Origin: Streptomyces fagopyri
GTDB lineage: Bacteria > Actinomycetota > Actinomycetes > Streptomycetales > Streptomycetaceae
DNA length: 64,000 nt
Reading direction: 5' to 3'
Assembly: GCF_009498275.1 (NCBI RefSeq)
Contig: NZ_CP045643.1
Coordinates: forward strand, 124,001 to 188,000
Made by a program: the position numbers and the translations under genes. The first letter of the stretch is position 1. Each line of letters starts with the position of its first letter. The notes below the pieces were generated by a model. It ran no database searches and was not told the DNA's origin. It was given only the letters and a program-made list of their open reading frames with translations. This document shows, piece by piece, positions 35,213 through 43,916 of this stretch.

Positions 35213-35659
35213 GGCCTCCCGCTGACCGGGATGAGGCGTGCCGGGCCGGCCACGCGGGGAGCCAGAGTGTGGGCGCGCAAGGGCGTGTTGCGCGGATCGC
35301 GCAGCCCGGGGCGCCTCACCCTGGCCTCGACGCGGCTCTTCACCATGGGCGATGTCCTTTCGCGCTGCGTCCGACACGACGCTGATCATCTGCCCTCTCA
35401 CGAGGATTGAAGGCCGACGGGTCCTCGTGAGACCCACGATCACGCATGCCCCCGGACGGTTCCGGGCTCCCCGGCCCGCGCCGCGCCGGGCCTCGCCCGA
35501 TCGCGCCGACTCGGCTCGGGGGGAGCCTCCAGGACATCGCCGTGGAACGGACGTCGGCACTCCGGTCCGCTGAGCGGCACACGCCACGACAGGCGGGGGC
35601 CGGCCCAGCACGCTGCTTGCCAGAACACGGCGGACACCGTTGCAGAAAGGCAATCACTG
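35213..35659. other. Gap before the ricin-like gene
   Basis: About 447 bases with no coding signal I can support. No clear operator or terminator seen. Confidence 0.35.
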
Positions 35660-36196
35660 ATGAACGTTCGCAAGAGAGTGGTCCCGGGCGGCGTCCTGGC
35701 GATGGTCATGGCGGCCGTCTCGCTGCTCGGTACGGCTGCCGGAGCCAACGCCTCGCCGGCGACCGCGCCGACGATCGTGGCGCAGCGTGTCGTCACCATC
35801 GACCAGGCGGACACCCACCGGTTCCTGGACGCCCACGAGATCGACAGTCTCGACTTCCGGGTGGTCACCCGGCCGTTCCAGAACAACGACACCCAGCACT
35901 GGCTGCTGACCGACCTGAGCAACGGTCTCTCCACGATCCAGCAGGTGAGCACGGGCCGGTATCTCGACGCCTACCAGGGCTCCGGCGACGACTTCCGCGT
36001 CGTCACCCGCACCGCGGAGAACGACGCCACCCAGGCGTGGATCATTCTTCCGTCCACCAACGGGACCTTCACGATCCAGGAGGCCAGCAACAGCCGGTAT
36101 CTCGACGCCTACGAGCTGCCTTCCCAGGACTTCCAGGTCGTCACCCGGCAGTGGAAGAACGCCGACGAGGAGCGCTGGCGGATCATCAACGTCTGA
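35660..36196 (+). CDS. Secreted ricin-type beta-trefoil (lectin-like) protein
   Basis: 178 residues. A signal peptide (VVPGGVLAMVMAAVSLLGTA, cleavage after ANA) precedes three 46-residue repeats starting near residues 54, 100 and 146. Each carries R-F/Y-LDA-x(7)-DFxVVTR-x(8)-W. Three such units form a beta-trefoil, the fold of ricin B-type carbohydrate-binding domains, although the classical QxW is modified to QHW, QAW and ERW. It is a free-standing lectin-like protein, probably binding extracellular glycans. It lies next to the exopolysaccharide genes, but that link is only positional. Confidence 0.82.
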   Translation: MNVRKRVVPGGVLAMVMAAVSLLGTAAGANASPATAPTIVAQRVVTIDQADTHRFLDAHEIDSLDFRVVTRPFQNNDTQHWLLTDLSNGLSTIQQVSTGRYLDAYQGSGDDFRVVTRTAENDATQAWIILPSTNGTFTIQEASNSRYLDAYELPSQDFQVVTRQWKNADEERWRIINV

Positions 36197-36202
36197 CCGT
36201 GG

Positions 36203-36222
36203 GGGCGAGGGCCCGCTCGCCC
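36203..36222 (+). terminator. Hairpin after the ricin-like gene
   Basis: GGGCGAG-GGCCCG-CTCGCCC, a perfect 7-base stem 6 bases after the stop codon. Confidence 0.55.
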
Positions 36223-36235
36223 GGTCGCCGGCAGC

Positions 36236-36507
36236 GGACCGCTCCTGGACAGCGGCGAGGTCCTCTTCGTGCACCACAGCGGCAGCGGCACGCGGACCAT
36301 TACCGGTGAAGGCTTCAAGGACCGCTCCAGGGTAGGCACCAGAAATCCGTCCACCATGTCCGGCGGAGGCCTTCGGCCATCCGGACGCGGACATCCGTCA
36401 GGCGGTCATCGCGCGCGGATCGACAAGGCCCCTTCATCGTCCTCAACCACCGGATCCGGGGCTTCGTCCTCGACGTCGCCACCGGCAAGCTCGACGAAGT
36501 CCACTGA
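36236..36507 (+). pseudogene. Beta-carbonic anhydrase remnant with two frameshifts
   Basis: Three successive frames give the C-terminal half of a beta-carbonic anhydrase. They read LLDSGEVLFVHHSGSGTRT (family: E-I-VVHHTDCG-M-LTF), then EAFGHPDADIRQAVIA, then PFIVLNHRIRGFVLDVATGK with LDEVH and a stop. The zinc-binding Cys and its Asp neighbour in HHTDCG are replaced (HHSGSG), and the N-terminal half with the first Cys-x-Asp-x-Arg is missing. It cannot encode a working enzyme that interconverts CO2 and bicarbonate. Confidence 0.75.
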
Positions 36508-37095
36508 AAGTACGCAGCGGCCTCACGCCGGCGCGCACGGAGCCCAGGTGTCTTGGGCCCGTGAGCCCGGTGTGAGGCCGTCGTCGTACACACGACTGAC
36601 AAGAAGCTGTCACACAGGAGCGGAATGCGCGGCCGGGTCTCGGCGGTTTTCCATGACATGACTGTAGGAGCAGCGCTCCACGCGTCCCACGTGGAGAACC
36701 GGGCCGACGCCTCCGTGCGGCCGGCCCGCGAGGCCTCGACGACGGCCTCGCGGTCGTCCTGGTCCGGGCAGGCCTTCGGCGTGGACTCACCCCGTCCCAC
36801 GTGCGGGTCATCCACCTTTCTGGCAGCGGACGTGCCCGTGATCGGCGACGAGGAGACTGACGCCGCCGAGGTACGGCGCCACCGGGATGCCAGAGGGACG
36901 GGGCCCGTCCTCCCGGGTACGGGAGCCACGAAGGCCGCGGTCGCAGGAGCAGCGGACCGGCGGTGCTCCTGGCCTCTCCTACGCGAACCGGCCGGCTGAG
37001 CGATTCTCCGAGGGCAGAGGCCTCGGCGGATGACCCGCATGTAGGTGCGGAACCGAACCTCGCGACACAAAGACGACGAGGACGAAGGAGTTCTG
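36508..37095. other. Gap between carbonic anhydrase relic and DUF1684 gene
   Basis: About 590 bases. Long frames exist on both strands but are compositional and without family signal. I see nothing else. Confidence 0.35.
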
Positions 37096-37920
37096 ATGAC
37101 CACTCAGATCACTGCGACGGACCTGCGGGCCTTCACCGAGGACTGGCTGGACTGGTACCGCGCTCAGGAGGAACGGCTCGCCGGCCCGCACGGGTTCCTC
37201 GCGATCACCGGCCTGCACTGGCTCGACGACCGGCCGCGGCGCTTCCCGGATGCCCCGGGTGCGTGGTCGACCGCCGCCGACGGGGTCACCGTGGCCCTCG
37301 ATGACGGCGAGGAACTGGTCGTGGAGGGATCCCCCGTTCGTGGCGAGCACCATTTCGGTGTGATTCCCGAACGCGGTGGCGTCGACGCTGTCTGGGGGGA
37401 TGCCGTGATCGAGGTGGCCAAGCGTGGCGGAAACGACATCGTGCGTCCCCGGCACCCTGACGCGCCGCTGCGTGCCGCCTTCGCCGGGACGCCCGCCTAC
37501 GCGCCGCATCCGCGCTGGGTGTCGAAGGGCCGCTACGTCGCGTTCGACGAGCCGCGGCCGACCACGGTGGGCGCAGCGGTCGAGGGCCTGGAGCATGTGT
37601 ATGACGCTCCGGGCCGGATCGAGTTCGAACTGGACGGACGGGCGCTGTCCCTGACCGCGTTCCCCGGACACGGCGCGGGTCGGCTGATGGTGCTGTTCAC
37701 GGACTCGACCTCGGGTGTCACCACGTATGCCGCCAACCGTGCGCTCACGGTGGACGCGCCCGCCGCGGACGGCTCGGTGGTCGTGGACTTCAACCGTGCG
37801 GTGAACTTGCCGTGCGCCTACACGGATCTGGCCACGTGCCCGTTGCCTCCGGCGGAGAACCGGTTGCCGGTGGCGATCGAGGCCGGCCAGAAGATCCCCC
37901 GCGAGCGGGGCGGTGCCTGA
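37096..37920 (+). CDS. DUF1684 protein
   Basis: 274 residues from ATG 37096 with GGAG upstream. The hallmark C-terminal segment is present (VVDFNRAVNLPCAYTDLATC then PLPPAENRLPVAIEAGQK), as is the N-terminal HGFLAITGLHWLDD. Family members are about 170-280 residues, beta-rich and cytoplasmic, of unknown function. Conserved Asn, Pro, Cys and Tyr in the tail suggest a binding site. It ends in a strong terminator and looks monocistronic. Confidence 0.9.
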   Translation: MTTQITATDLRAFTEDWLDWYRAQEERLAGPHGFLAITGLHWLDDRPRRFPDAPGAWSTAADGVTVALDDGEELVVEGSPVRGEHHFGVIPERGGVDAVWGDAVIEVAKRGGNDIVRPRHPDAPLRAAFAGTPAYAPHPRWVSKGRYVAFDEPRPTTVGAAVEGLEHVYDAPGRIEFELDGRALSLTAFPGHGAGRLMVLFTDSTSGVTTYAANRALTVDAPAADGSVVVDFNRAVNLPCAYTDLATCPLPPAENRLPVAIEAGQKIPRERGGA

Positions 37921-37941
37921 GCGGTTCACCGCTCAGGCACC
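37912..37941. terminator. Very strong terminator overlapping the DUF1684 stop codon
   Basis: GGTGCCTGAGCGG-TTCA-CCGCTCAGGCACC is a perfect 13-base stem with a 4-base loop; the stop codon is inside the left arm. It separates DUF1684 from the convergent decarboxylase gene and is symmetrical. Confidence 0.85.
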
Positions 37942-37988
37942 GCGGCGGCTCGGCGTAGTGCCGTACCGGCGTGTGTGCGCCGGTGGGC

Positions 37989-39641
37989 CTACGCGGAGTA
38001 GAGCGTGTCGATGTTCTCGTGCAGTTGGTTGGCCAGGGGCGGGGCCGCGTAGGTGTCGGTCAATACCTCGATGTAGCAACCGGTGTTGGCCTTCGCCGCG
38101 GTCTCCATGGCCTGGTCGAGTTCGGCGAGGGTCGACACACGCGCGGTGAACCAGTCCTCACAGCCCAGGGCCTTCGGCAGTTCCGAGTAGCGCCAGTTGG
38201 CCAGGTCGTTGTACGCGATGTCCGGGTCCTTGCAGAGCAGTCGCTCGATCAGATAGCCGTGGTTGTTGAGGACGAACACCACGGGGCGCAGGCCGAATCG
38301 CCCGAACTGGCTGATCTCCTGGGCGGTGAGCTGGTGAGAGCCGTCACCGGTGACCAGTACGACGCGCTGTCCGTCCGTGGCGGCGACGGCCGCGCCGACC
38401 GCGGCGGGGGTGGCCCAGCCGATCGATCCCCACAGGGACTGGTTCTGGAAGGTGGCGCCGTGGGGCAGTCGGGCGAAGGCCATGCCCATGGAGGCGGTGC
38501 CGGTCTCCGCGACCAGGATGTCGTCGGCCTTGAGGAAGTCTTCCCAGCGGGGGTAGAGGTTCTCTGCGGTGATGAGGTCGTCGCCGTTGCCGGCCGCGGA
38601 GGCCATCCGGGTCACCTCGGCCGACGGGCGCGGCCACTGCTTGCGGGGGAGTTTTTGGGCGAGAGCGTCGAGGAGGTCCTTCATCTCCACGCTCTGGTAG
38701 GTCATACCGTCGACGCTGACGTGGTGGTGGCGGATGTCGATCGTACGGCCGGGGTCGAGGTTGGCGGTGAACGCGCCGCTGTTGAAGTCGTGCATCATCG
38801 CGCCGACCAGGACGACGACGTCACCGTCCTCCACGAAGCGGCGGACGCTCTCGTTCATGAGCTTGCCGTCGTACATGCCGATGTACGCGGGCTGGTCCTC
38901 CTCCAGGACTCCCTTGTCGGCCATCATCGTGGCGAAGGGCAGCGCCGTGGCGTCGAGGAACTGCTGGAGTTCCGCGCCGAGGCCGGAGCGTGCGGTGAGG
39001 ATCCCGGGCAGGACGCAGGCGCTGTTCGCGCGGCCGAGCATGTCGATGACGGCCTGGACGGCTGCCTCCACCTGCGCGGGGTCGCTGGCCGGCGCGGGGA
39101 TGGGCTGCGCCTTGCCGACCACCGGCATCTCCGCAAGGTCCGCGGGGAAGGCCATGTAGACCGGGCGGCGGTGGTAGAGCGCAGCCGCGATGAGACGTTC
39201 GGTCTCGGCCGCGGTGTTCTGCGGTGTCATGATGGCGCTCGCGCACACCACGGAGTCGGACATCTTCCGGAACAGGTCGAACTCGCCGTTTCCCAGGGTG
39301 TGGTGGACGAGCGTGTGGTGGGCCTGGACGGGCATCTTCGGCATGCCGACCAGGTGGAACACCGGGAGATGTTCGGTGTAGGCGCCGGCGATGCCGTTGA
39401 TGGCGCTGAGTTCTCCGACCCCGTAGGTGGTGCACACGGCGCCGATGCCGTGCACGCGGGCGTAGCCGTCGGCGCTGTAGGCCGCGTTGAGCTCGTTGCA
39501 GCTGCCGATCCACTGGATGTCCGGGTGTTCGGCGATGGCGTCGTCGACGGGGAAGGCGTAGTCGCCTGGGACGCCGAAGACATGGCTCACGCCGATGTCC
39601 CGCAGCCTGTTCAGCACGTGTTGGATCACGGTGGTGGACAT
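37989..39641 (-). CDS. Thiamine-diphosphate-dependent alpha-keto acid decarboxylase (pyruvate decarboxylase-like)
   Basis: 550 residues from ATG 39641. It has the cofactor-activating Glu50 in SCNELNAAY, the catalytic His-His pair at 113-114 (HHTLGNGEF), and the thiamine-diphosphate motif GDGSHQLTAQEISQ...VFVLNN near 430-460. HHTLG is characteristic of pyruvate/indolepyruvate/phenylpyruvate decarboxylases rather than acetolactate synthase. The enzyme would convert a 2-keto acid to an aldehyde and CO2 in the cytoplasm. Substrate size cannot be decided by eye. It is monocistronic with a structured leader (39655-39696) next to its ribosome site. Confidence 0.92.
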   Translation of the reverse strand: MSTTVIQHVLNRLRDIGVSHVFGVPGDYAFPVDDAIAEHPDIQWIGSCNELNAAYSADGYARVHGIGAVCTTYGVGELSAINGIAGAYTEHLPVFHLVGMPKMPVQAHHTLVHHTLGNGEFDLFRKMSDSVVCASAIMTPQNTAAETERLIAAALYHRRPVYMAFPADLAEMPVVGKAQPIPAPASDPAQVEAAVQAVIDMLGRANSACVLPGILTARSGLGAELQQFLDATALPFATMMADKGVLEEDQPAYIGMYDGKLMNESVRRFVEDGDVVVLVGAMMHDFNSGAFTANLDPGRTIDIRHHHVSVDGMTYQSVEMKDLLDALAQKLPRKQWPRPSAEVTRMASAAGNGDDLITAENLYPRWEDFLKADDILVAETGTASMGMAFARLPHGATFQNQSLWGSIGWATPAAVGAAVAATDGQRVVLVTGDGSHQLTAQEISQFGRFGLRPVVFVLNNHGYLIERLLCKDPDIAYNDLANWRYSELPKALGCEDWFTARVSTLAELDQAMETAAKANTGCYIEVLTDTYAAPPLANQLHENIDTLYSA

Positions 39642-39654
39642 CAGGAAGATCCTT

Positions 39655-39696
39655 TCCTCGTGGTGGCACCACCGCTCCGGGGCGCGACCACGAGGA
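39655..39696 (-). promoter_or_regulatory. Leader stem-loop abutting the decarboxylase ribosome site
   Basis: TCCTCGTGGT (39655-39664) and ACCACGAGGA (39687-39696) form a perfect 10-base stem. On the transcript, its 3' arm runs directly into the AAGGA ribosome site 8 bases before ATG 39641. The hairpin could hide the site or terminate early. I do not see the conserved TPP-riboswitch core (CUGAGA...). Confidence 0.5.
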
Positions 39697-39745
39697 GACC
39701 TTCGTGGAGCTCGGCGACGGGAGGACGCGGGCGCCCCTTCGAAAG

Positions 39746-39785
39746 CGCTCCGTGGGCTTCCTCGACGCTTCGTGGGCTTCCTCCG
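39746..39785. repeat. 20-base tandem repeat upstream of the decarboxylase
   Basis: CGCTCCGTGGGCTTCCTCGA is followed immediately by CGCTTCGTGGGCTTCCTCCG (18 of 20 identical). The core CGTGGGCTTCCTC repeats at a 20-base period, about two helical turns, around 105-145 bases upstream of the start codon. Confidence 0.7.
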
Positions 39786-40052
39786 CCGTCACGCCTCGTG
39801 TCTCGGCCGCGGTCGACCGGGGCGATCGTCGGCATCCGGGGAGGGATGGCCGCTCTCGTCCACGTTCGGCGACGGTGTCCTCACGTTCGGGAGCAGCGTC
39901 CGGTCGCGTTCGACATATCAATCGTCACGGAGAGTAGCTGATGCCGCTGTGCAGGATGGGCGAGCCGTGTGTTCCGCTCCCGCAACATGCTGTGCGCATC
40001 CCGCTCGGCCCGCAACCGGTGACGATGGAATCCCCCGCGGCGGCCCGTCCGG

Positions 40053-40511
40053 TCACGCTTCGGGTCCCGCCATCGACCAGCCGGGCGTATTCGGCGTCCA
40101 GTGAAGCCCTCCGCTGTCGATCGGTTCCCCGCAATCGCCACACACCGTAGTCGGCCGGACCCGGTGGCCGTGGTGCTCCAGGATCATGGGTGGCTCGGCG
40201 ACGGCCCAGCGGTCGCCCCAGGCCAGGAGGCTGACGAGGAGCGGCAGGAGCTCCCTGCCCGACTCGGTGAGGTGGTACTCGAATCGCGTGGCCTGATACT
40301 CGCGCTTCTCGAGGATGCCTTCGGCGACGAGAGATTTGAGTCGCGCGGCGAGCCGGTCGCGCGGCGCACCGGTGTTGCGGGCGATCTGACTGAAGCGCCG
40401 GTTGCCGAACATGATCTCGCGGGCGATCAGCAACGACCAACGGTCGCCGACCAGTTCCAGTGTGGCTGCGACCGCGCAGGGCCTTCCGGGGACTACAGGA
40501 AAATCGGGCAT
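40053..40511 (-). CDS. HxlR-family transcriptional regulator 1
   Basis: 152 residues from ATG 40511. The winged helix-turn-helix is complete: PCAVAATLELVGDRWSLLIA, REIMFGNRRFSQIARNTGAP, RDRLAARLKSLVAEGILEKR, and YHLTESGRELLPLLVSLLAW. The C-terminal part has a CGDCGEP Cys pair that could bind metal or sense thiols. HxlR proteins respond to reactive or electrophilic compounds. A perfect GGTTTG-N5-CAAACC site lies 21 bases before its start, so autoregulation is expected. Confidence 0.92.
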   Translation of the reverse strand: MPDFPVVPGRPCAVAATLELVGDRWSLLIAREIMFGNRRFSQIARNTGAPRDRLAARLKSLVAEGILEKREYQATRFEYHLTESGRELLPLLVSLLAWGDRWAVAEPPMILEHHGHRVRPTTVCGDCGEPIDSGGLHWTPNTPGWSMAGPEA

Positions 40512-40529
40512 GTTTCAGCATATCAACTT

Positions 40530-40550
40530 ACGGTTTGTGTATCAAACCGT
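40530..40550. promoter_or_regulatory. HxlR-type operator A
   Basis: ACGGTTTG-TGTAT-CAAACCGT, a perfect 8-base inverted repeat; core GGTTTG-N5-CAAACC at 40532-40548. It is in front of HxlR regulator 1 and 150 bases from the divergent VOC gene. Confidence 0.8.
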
Positions 40551-40660
40551 TCATTGCGGACCACGACCCCGCACGCGGCGAGCCGCTTCCACCCTCACGC
40601 CGCGCCCGAGCTTCGGCGGAACGCCACGGATCCACCCGGGGCGGTCGGCTCACACTGGTA

Positions 40661-40679
40661 TGGTTTGACATTCAAACCA
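40661..40679. promoter_or_regulatory. HxlR-type operator B
   Basis: TGGTTTGA-CAT-TCAAACCA, core at 40662-40678. It ends just before the GGAGG ribosome site of the VOC gene (start 40696), so a bound repressor would block transcription of that gene. Confidence 0.8.
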
Positions 40680-40695
40680 AACTGGAGGACGGACC

Positions 40696-41112
40696 ATGCC
40701 CGCTCGGGTCACCCCCTATCTCAACTTCGGCGGTAACGCACGTGAAGCGATGGAGTTCTACCACTCGGTCTTCGACGGCACACTGGACATCACCACGTTC
40801 GCGGACCTGCACGGGGCGCGGGACGCCGGGCAGGAGAACCTGGTAGCTCACTCGATGCTGAAAGGGGCGGCCGGCGTCGTCCTCATGGCATCGGACACCC
40901 CGACCCCGGACGCACACCGGCCCGGCGGTTCCTTCTCGGTGGCGCTCGGAGGCGACGAAGCACACCTCACCGGATACTGGCGCCTGCTCTCCGAGGGCGG
41001 AACCGTGACGGTGCCCTTCGCCAAGTCCTCTTGGGGCGCTCTTCACGGGCAGTGCGTCGACAAGTTCGGGACCACCTGGCTGATGAACGTGACAACGGGC
41101 GCCTTTTCCTGA
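40696..41112 (+). CDS. PhnB-like VOC superfamily protein
   Basis: 138 residues from ATG 40696. The sequence (VTPYLNFGGNAREAMEFYHS...VFDGTLDITTF, GVVLMASDTPTP, FSVALGGDEA, HGQCVDKFGTTWLMNV) is typical of the PhnB/YjdN group of VOC proteins. It is often annotated as 3-demethylubiquinone methyltransferase-like, which is not an enzyme assignment. It is regulated by an HxlR-type operator. A role in binding or converting a small toxic compound fits the cluster but is inference. Confidence 0.88.
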   Translation: MPARVTPYLNFGGNAREAMEFYHSVFDGTLDITTFADLHGARDAGQENLVAHSMLKGAAGVVLMASDTPTPDAHRPGGSFSVALGGDEAHLTGYWRLLSEGGTVTVPFAKSSWGALHGQCVDKFGTTWLMNVTTGAFS

Positions 41113-41146
41113 GACTCCGTCAACTCACCTTCACCGCGCGGTCGAC

Positions 41147-41187
41147 CCTCCTGCCCGAGATCCGAATCCAAGATCTCGGGCAGGAGG
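41147..41187. terminator. Bidirectional terminator between VOC and MFS genes
   Basis: CCTCCTGCCCGAGATC and GATCTCGGGCAGGAGG form a perfect 16-base stem with a 9-base loop. It is placed between two convergent genes. Confidence 0.9.
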
Positions 41188-41213
41188 ATTTCCCGGTGCG
41201 TACGGCGGAAGCC

Positions 41214-42671
41214 TCAGCGCGCGGAGGGCGCGGAACCCGCCGCCCTCAGACGCGGCAGCGCCTGGACAACACCCGCGGCGAGGCCGAGGGCCGCGAAGAC
41301 CCACCAGATGTGCTGGAAATTGTCCACTCCCGGGCCCATTTTCGAAGTGCCCAGGAGAGCGACGAAGATACTGACGCCCAGGACCGCCCCGAGCTGTCTG
41401 AAACTGGAGTTGATCGCTGATCCGATGGCGAACTGCGCCGGGGGAAGTTTCGCGACAGCGGCACCGGATTGCACGGGCAGGGTAAGGCCGATACCCAGGC
41501 CCGTGAGGAGCGTCCACGGAAGCCAGTGAGTGACCCAGTGCGGAGAGGAGTCGACGAACAGAGCGAATCCGAGGCAGCCGAGGGTCCAGGTGACGGCGCC
41601 GGCGAGAAGAACTCGTCGGTGTCCGACAACGGTGGCCAGTTTGGTCGTGGAGCGCGCGATGAGGGTAACGACAACCGGCCCGGCGGAGCTTGCGAGCGCC
41701 GCGCGCAGTACCGAGTAGTGCCACTCCGTCTGAAGAAAAATCAAATTGGCCAGCAGCAGACCGAAGAACGCTGTCGAGAACAGGAGGCTCGCGGCGTTTA
41801 TCTCCGAGAACTGGCGGTCCTTGAAGAGAGCGAGATCCATCACCGGCCGCGCGGCCTTGGATGTACGCCACAGGAAGACGGGAAGAGCCAGAGCCGCTCC
41901 GACGAAACCGACCACCACCCATGAGTCCGACCATCCACGAGACGGTCCCTCGATGATGGAGAAGCTGAGAAGCGCGGGGATCGCCGCCACGAGGAGCGCA
42001 CCGAGGGGATCGGGAAGACCAGAGGCCTGCGGGTCACGCGACTCGTGGAGCAGGCGCTTGCCGAGGACCACGATCACCGCCGCGATCGGGACGTTGACCA
42101 GGAAGATCCATCGCCATGTCACGTACTCGGTGAGAAGCGCACCCAGGGTGGGGCCGACCGCTGCCGCCGCGGCGGCCATCGCACCCCAGACTCCTATCGC
42201 CACGTGCCGGCGGGCCGCGTGGAACTCGTGCAGGACGAGCGCCAGCGAAGACGGCACGACCAGCGCGGCGAAGACCGCTTGCAGCGCACGGGCGGTGATC
42301 AGTACGCCCACACCCGGCGCCAGCCCGCACAGTGCGCTCATGAGCGCGAATCCAGCAATTCCCACGATGAATATGTTCTTGCGCCCGTACCGGTCGGCCA
42401 CTCGGCCCGCCGGAATCAGCATGGCCGCGAACACCAGGCTGTATGCGTTGAGAACCCACGCCAGGTGACCGGCAGTGGTGTTGAAGCTGTGGCTGATGGT
42501 GTCGAAGGCGATGTTCACAATCGTGGTGTCCAGGAAAACCACGAAAGCGCCGAGGCTGCCCAGGGCCAACACCCAACCAGCCCGCCTGTTGTCCGCGGGT
42601 GCCTTGTCCAGAGGGCTGCCATCGACAGCGTTCGGGATTTCCCCGACAGGGGCGCGCTGCGCATTGTTCAT
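41214..42671 (-). CDS. MFS drug exporter, DHA2 (14-helix, EmrB/QacA) type
   Basis: 485 residues from ATG 42671 with GAGGAG upstream; the preceding 12 codons are leader. The start has the DHA2 signature FVVFLDTTIVNIAFDTI, and the cytoplasmic loop motif GRVADRYGRKNIFIVG follows. ALQAVFAALVVPSSLALVLH and the motif-C-like GAMAAAAAAVGPTLGALL come later. Such proteins use the proton gradient to pump out drugs, biocides or antibiotics. An HxlR operator sits 63 bases upstream. Presumably induced by the substrate it exports. Confidence 0.92.
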   Translation of the reverse strand: MNNAQRAPVGEIPNAVDGSPLDKAPADNRRAGWVLALGSLGAFVVFLDTTIVNIAFDTISHSFNTTAGHLAWVLNAYSLVFAAMLIPAGRVADRYGRKNIFIVGIAGFALMSALCGLAPGVGVLITARALQAVFAALVVPSSLALVLHEFHAARRHVAIGVWGAMAAAAAAVGPTLGALLTEYVTWRWIFLVNVPIAAVIVVLGKRLLHESRDPQASGLPDPLGALLVAAIPALLSFSIIEGPSRGWSDSWVVVGFVGAALALPVFLWRTSKAARPVMDLALFKDRQFSEINAASLLFSTAFFGLLLANLIFLQTEWHYSVLRAALASSAGPVVVTLIARSTTKLATVVGHRRVLLAGAVTWTLGCLGFALFVDSSPHWVTHWLPWTLLTGLGIGLTLPVQSGAAVAKLPPAQFAIGSAINSSFRQLGAVLGVSIFVALLGTSKMGPGVDNFQHIWWVFAALGLAAGVVQALPRLRAAGSAPSAR

Positions 42672-42976
42672 CGTGGACGACTCCTCAAGTCTGTTTGTGA
42701 GCTGCAACTTGCTCAGGTACGGTAACAGCGCACGGTTTGAAACTCAAACCATGCAAGGTGAACCCGCGATGCCGCACGAGGAGATACCGGAAGGACCTCC
42801 CCGATCGACGGGCGGGGTCACACAATTCGTCGCCCGGCACAAGTCCCCGCGACATCCCGCCCGCGGTCATGTCGCCGCCGCGTCCGACGGCACGACACCC
42901 GGCGGTTCGGTGACAAAGGTCAGCCGAAGCGACACGTCTCGATGCCGTCCTGCCGCTACCGAGAGAAGAGCTCACC
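42672..42976. other. Divergent promoter region, exporter and PIG-L deacetylase
   Basis: About 305 bases with HxlR operator C near the exporter. The remainder shows no coding signal I trust. Confidence 0.4.
42734..42750. promoter_or_regulatory. HxlR-type operator C
   Basis: GGTTTG-AAACT-CAAACC, between the MFS exporter (start 42671, minus) and the PIG-L gene (42977, plus). It probably governs the exporter and possibly the deacetylase. Confidence 0.8.
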
Positions 42977-43858
42977 TTGAATACAACGGAGATCCGTCGA
43001 CCGACGCTGATGGTCGTCCACGCCCACCCTGACGACGAGGCCAGCCAGACGGGCGGCACCCTCGCGCGATACGCGGCCGCGGGCGTCCGAACGGTACTTG
43101 TCACGTGCACCGACGGTGCGCAGGGTGACGCAGCCGACGGCCTCAAGCCCGGCCATCATCACCACCGGCCGGCGGAGGTCGCCGAGCGGCGGGCCCACGA
43201 GCTCACGATGTCAGGAGTGGCGCTCGGTCTGAGCCGGATCGTCCGCCTCGACCACGCCGACTCCGGCCTGCCCGCGTCCCCCGACGACGTCGATCCTCGT
43301 GCGTTCAGCAGAGCCGACGGCGAGCCGATCGTCCGGCAGCTCGAAGCGCTCATGCACGAGTACCAGCCGGATGTGGTGGTGACCTATCCTCCCAACGGGC
43401 TTTCGTACCACCCGGATCATGTCCGTACGCACGAGCTCACGATGGCCGCGTTCGCGCGTCTTCGGGCGGTCGGCGGCTTTCCGGTTCGGGGAGAGGCCGG
43501 CACCCGCCCCGGCCGACGTTTGCCGAAGCTGTACTACATCGCGCTCTCCGTCTCCCGCCTCAGGGCGGTACGAACGCGGGCGGAAGCATCGCTCGGTTCT
43601 GATGTCTGGACTCCCCCGCTGGAGATGGGCATCGATGACGACGACGTCACCACAACCGTGGACATCTCCGGGTTCTGGCACCACAAGCTTCGGGCTCTGG
43701 CGGCACACGCCAGCCAGTCGGACGCTCAAGCCCTGCTACGGATATTGAGCCTGACCGGCCAGGAGAACCCCGTCGAGGAGTATGTGCGAGCCGACCCGCC
43801 GTGGACCGGCGGGGAGCGGGAGAGCGACCTGTTCCAGGGCGTCGTGCGGGCCAGTTGA
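42977..43858 (+). CDS. PIG-L/LmbE-family deacetylase
   Basis: 293 residues from a TTG at 42977; the next in-frame Met is within the active-site strand. It has zinc ligands in VVHAHPDDEASQTGGT, the acidic-turn TCTDGAQGD, and the C-terminal YHPDHVRTHE. The family includes MshB (deacetylation of GlcNAc-inositol in mycothiol synthesis), Mca (mycothiol S-conjugate amidase) and glycan deacetylases. At 293 residues, with GHHHHRPAEVAERRAHEL, it resembles the Mca/MshB group. Mca would fit a cluster for electrophile detoxification, but the choice is unresolved. Confidence 0.88.
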   Translation: MNTTEIRRPTLMVVHAHPDDEASQTGGTLARYAAAGVRTVLVTCTDGAQGDAADGLKPGHHHHRPAEVAERRAHELTMSGVALGLSRIVRLDHADSGLPASPDDVDPRAFSRADGEPIVRQLEALMHEYQPDVVVTYPPNGLSYHPDHVRTHELTMAAFARLRAVGGFPVRGEAGTRPGRRLPKLYYIALSVSRLRAVRTRAEASLGSDVWTPPLEMGIDDDDVTTTVDISGFWHHKLRALAAHASQSDAQALLRILSLTGQENPVEEYVRADPPWTGGERESDLFQGVVRAS

Positions 43859-43916
43859 TTTCGCCCCCGTCCCTCGCAGGTCCGGCGGCAGCACGTCGAC
43901 GGCCGCCCTCGTCGCT

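Larger units (their letters stand above)
39642..40052. other. Decarboxylase leader and promoter region
   Basis: About 410 bases with no supported gene. It holds a leader hairpin (39655-39696) and a 20-base tandem repeat (39746-39785). Confidence 0.5.

Noticed and set aside
39642..39700. TPP riboswitch before the thiamine-dependent decarboxylase
   Set aside because: A hairpin is present but the conserved TPP aptamer core is not, and the enzyme uses rather than makes the cofactor.
42734..42976. Short plus-strand frame starting at the ATG right after operator C (MQGEPAMPHEEIPEG)
   Set aside because: It has no recognised family and no ribosome site, and its composition drifts to arginine-rich; the PIG-L gene start is better supported.
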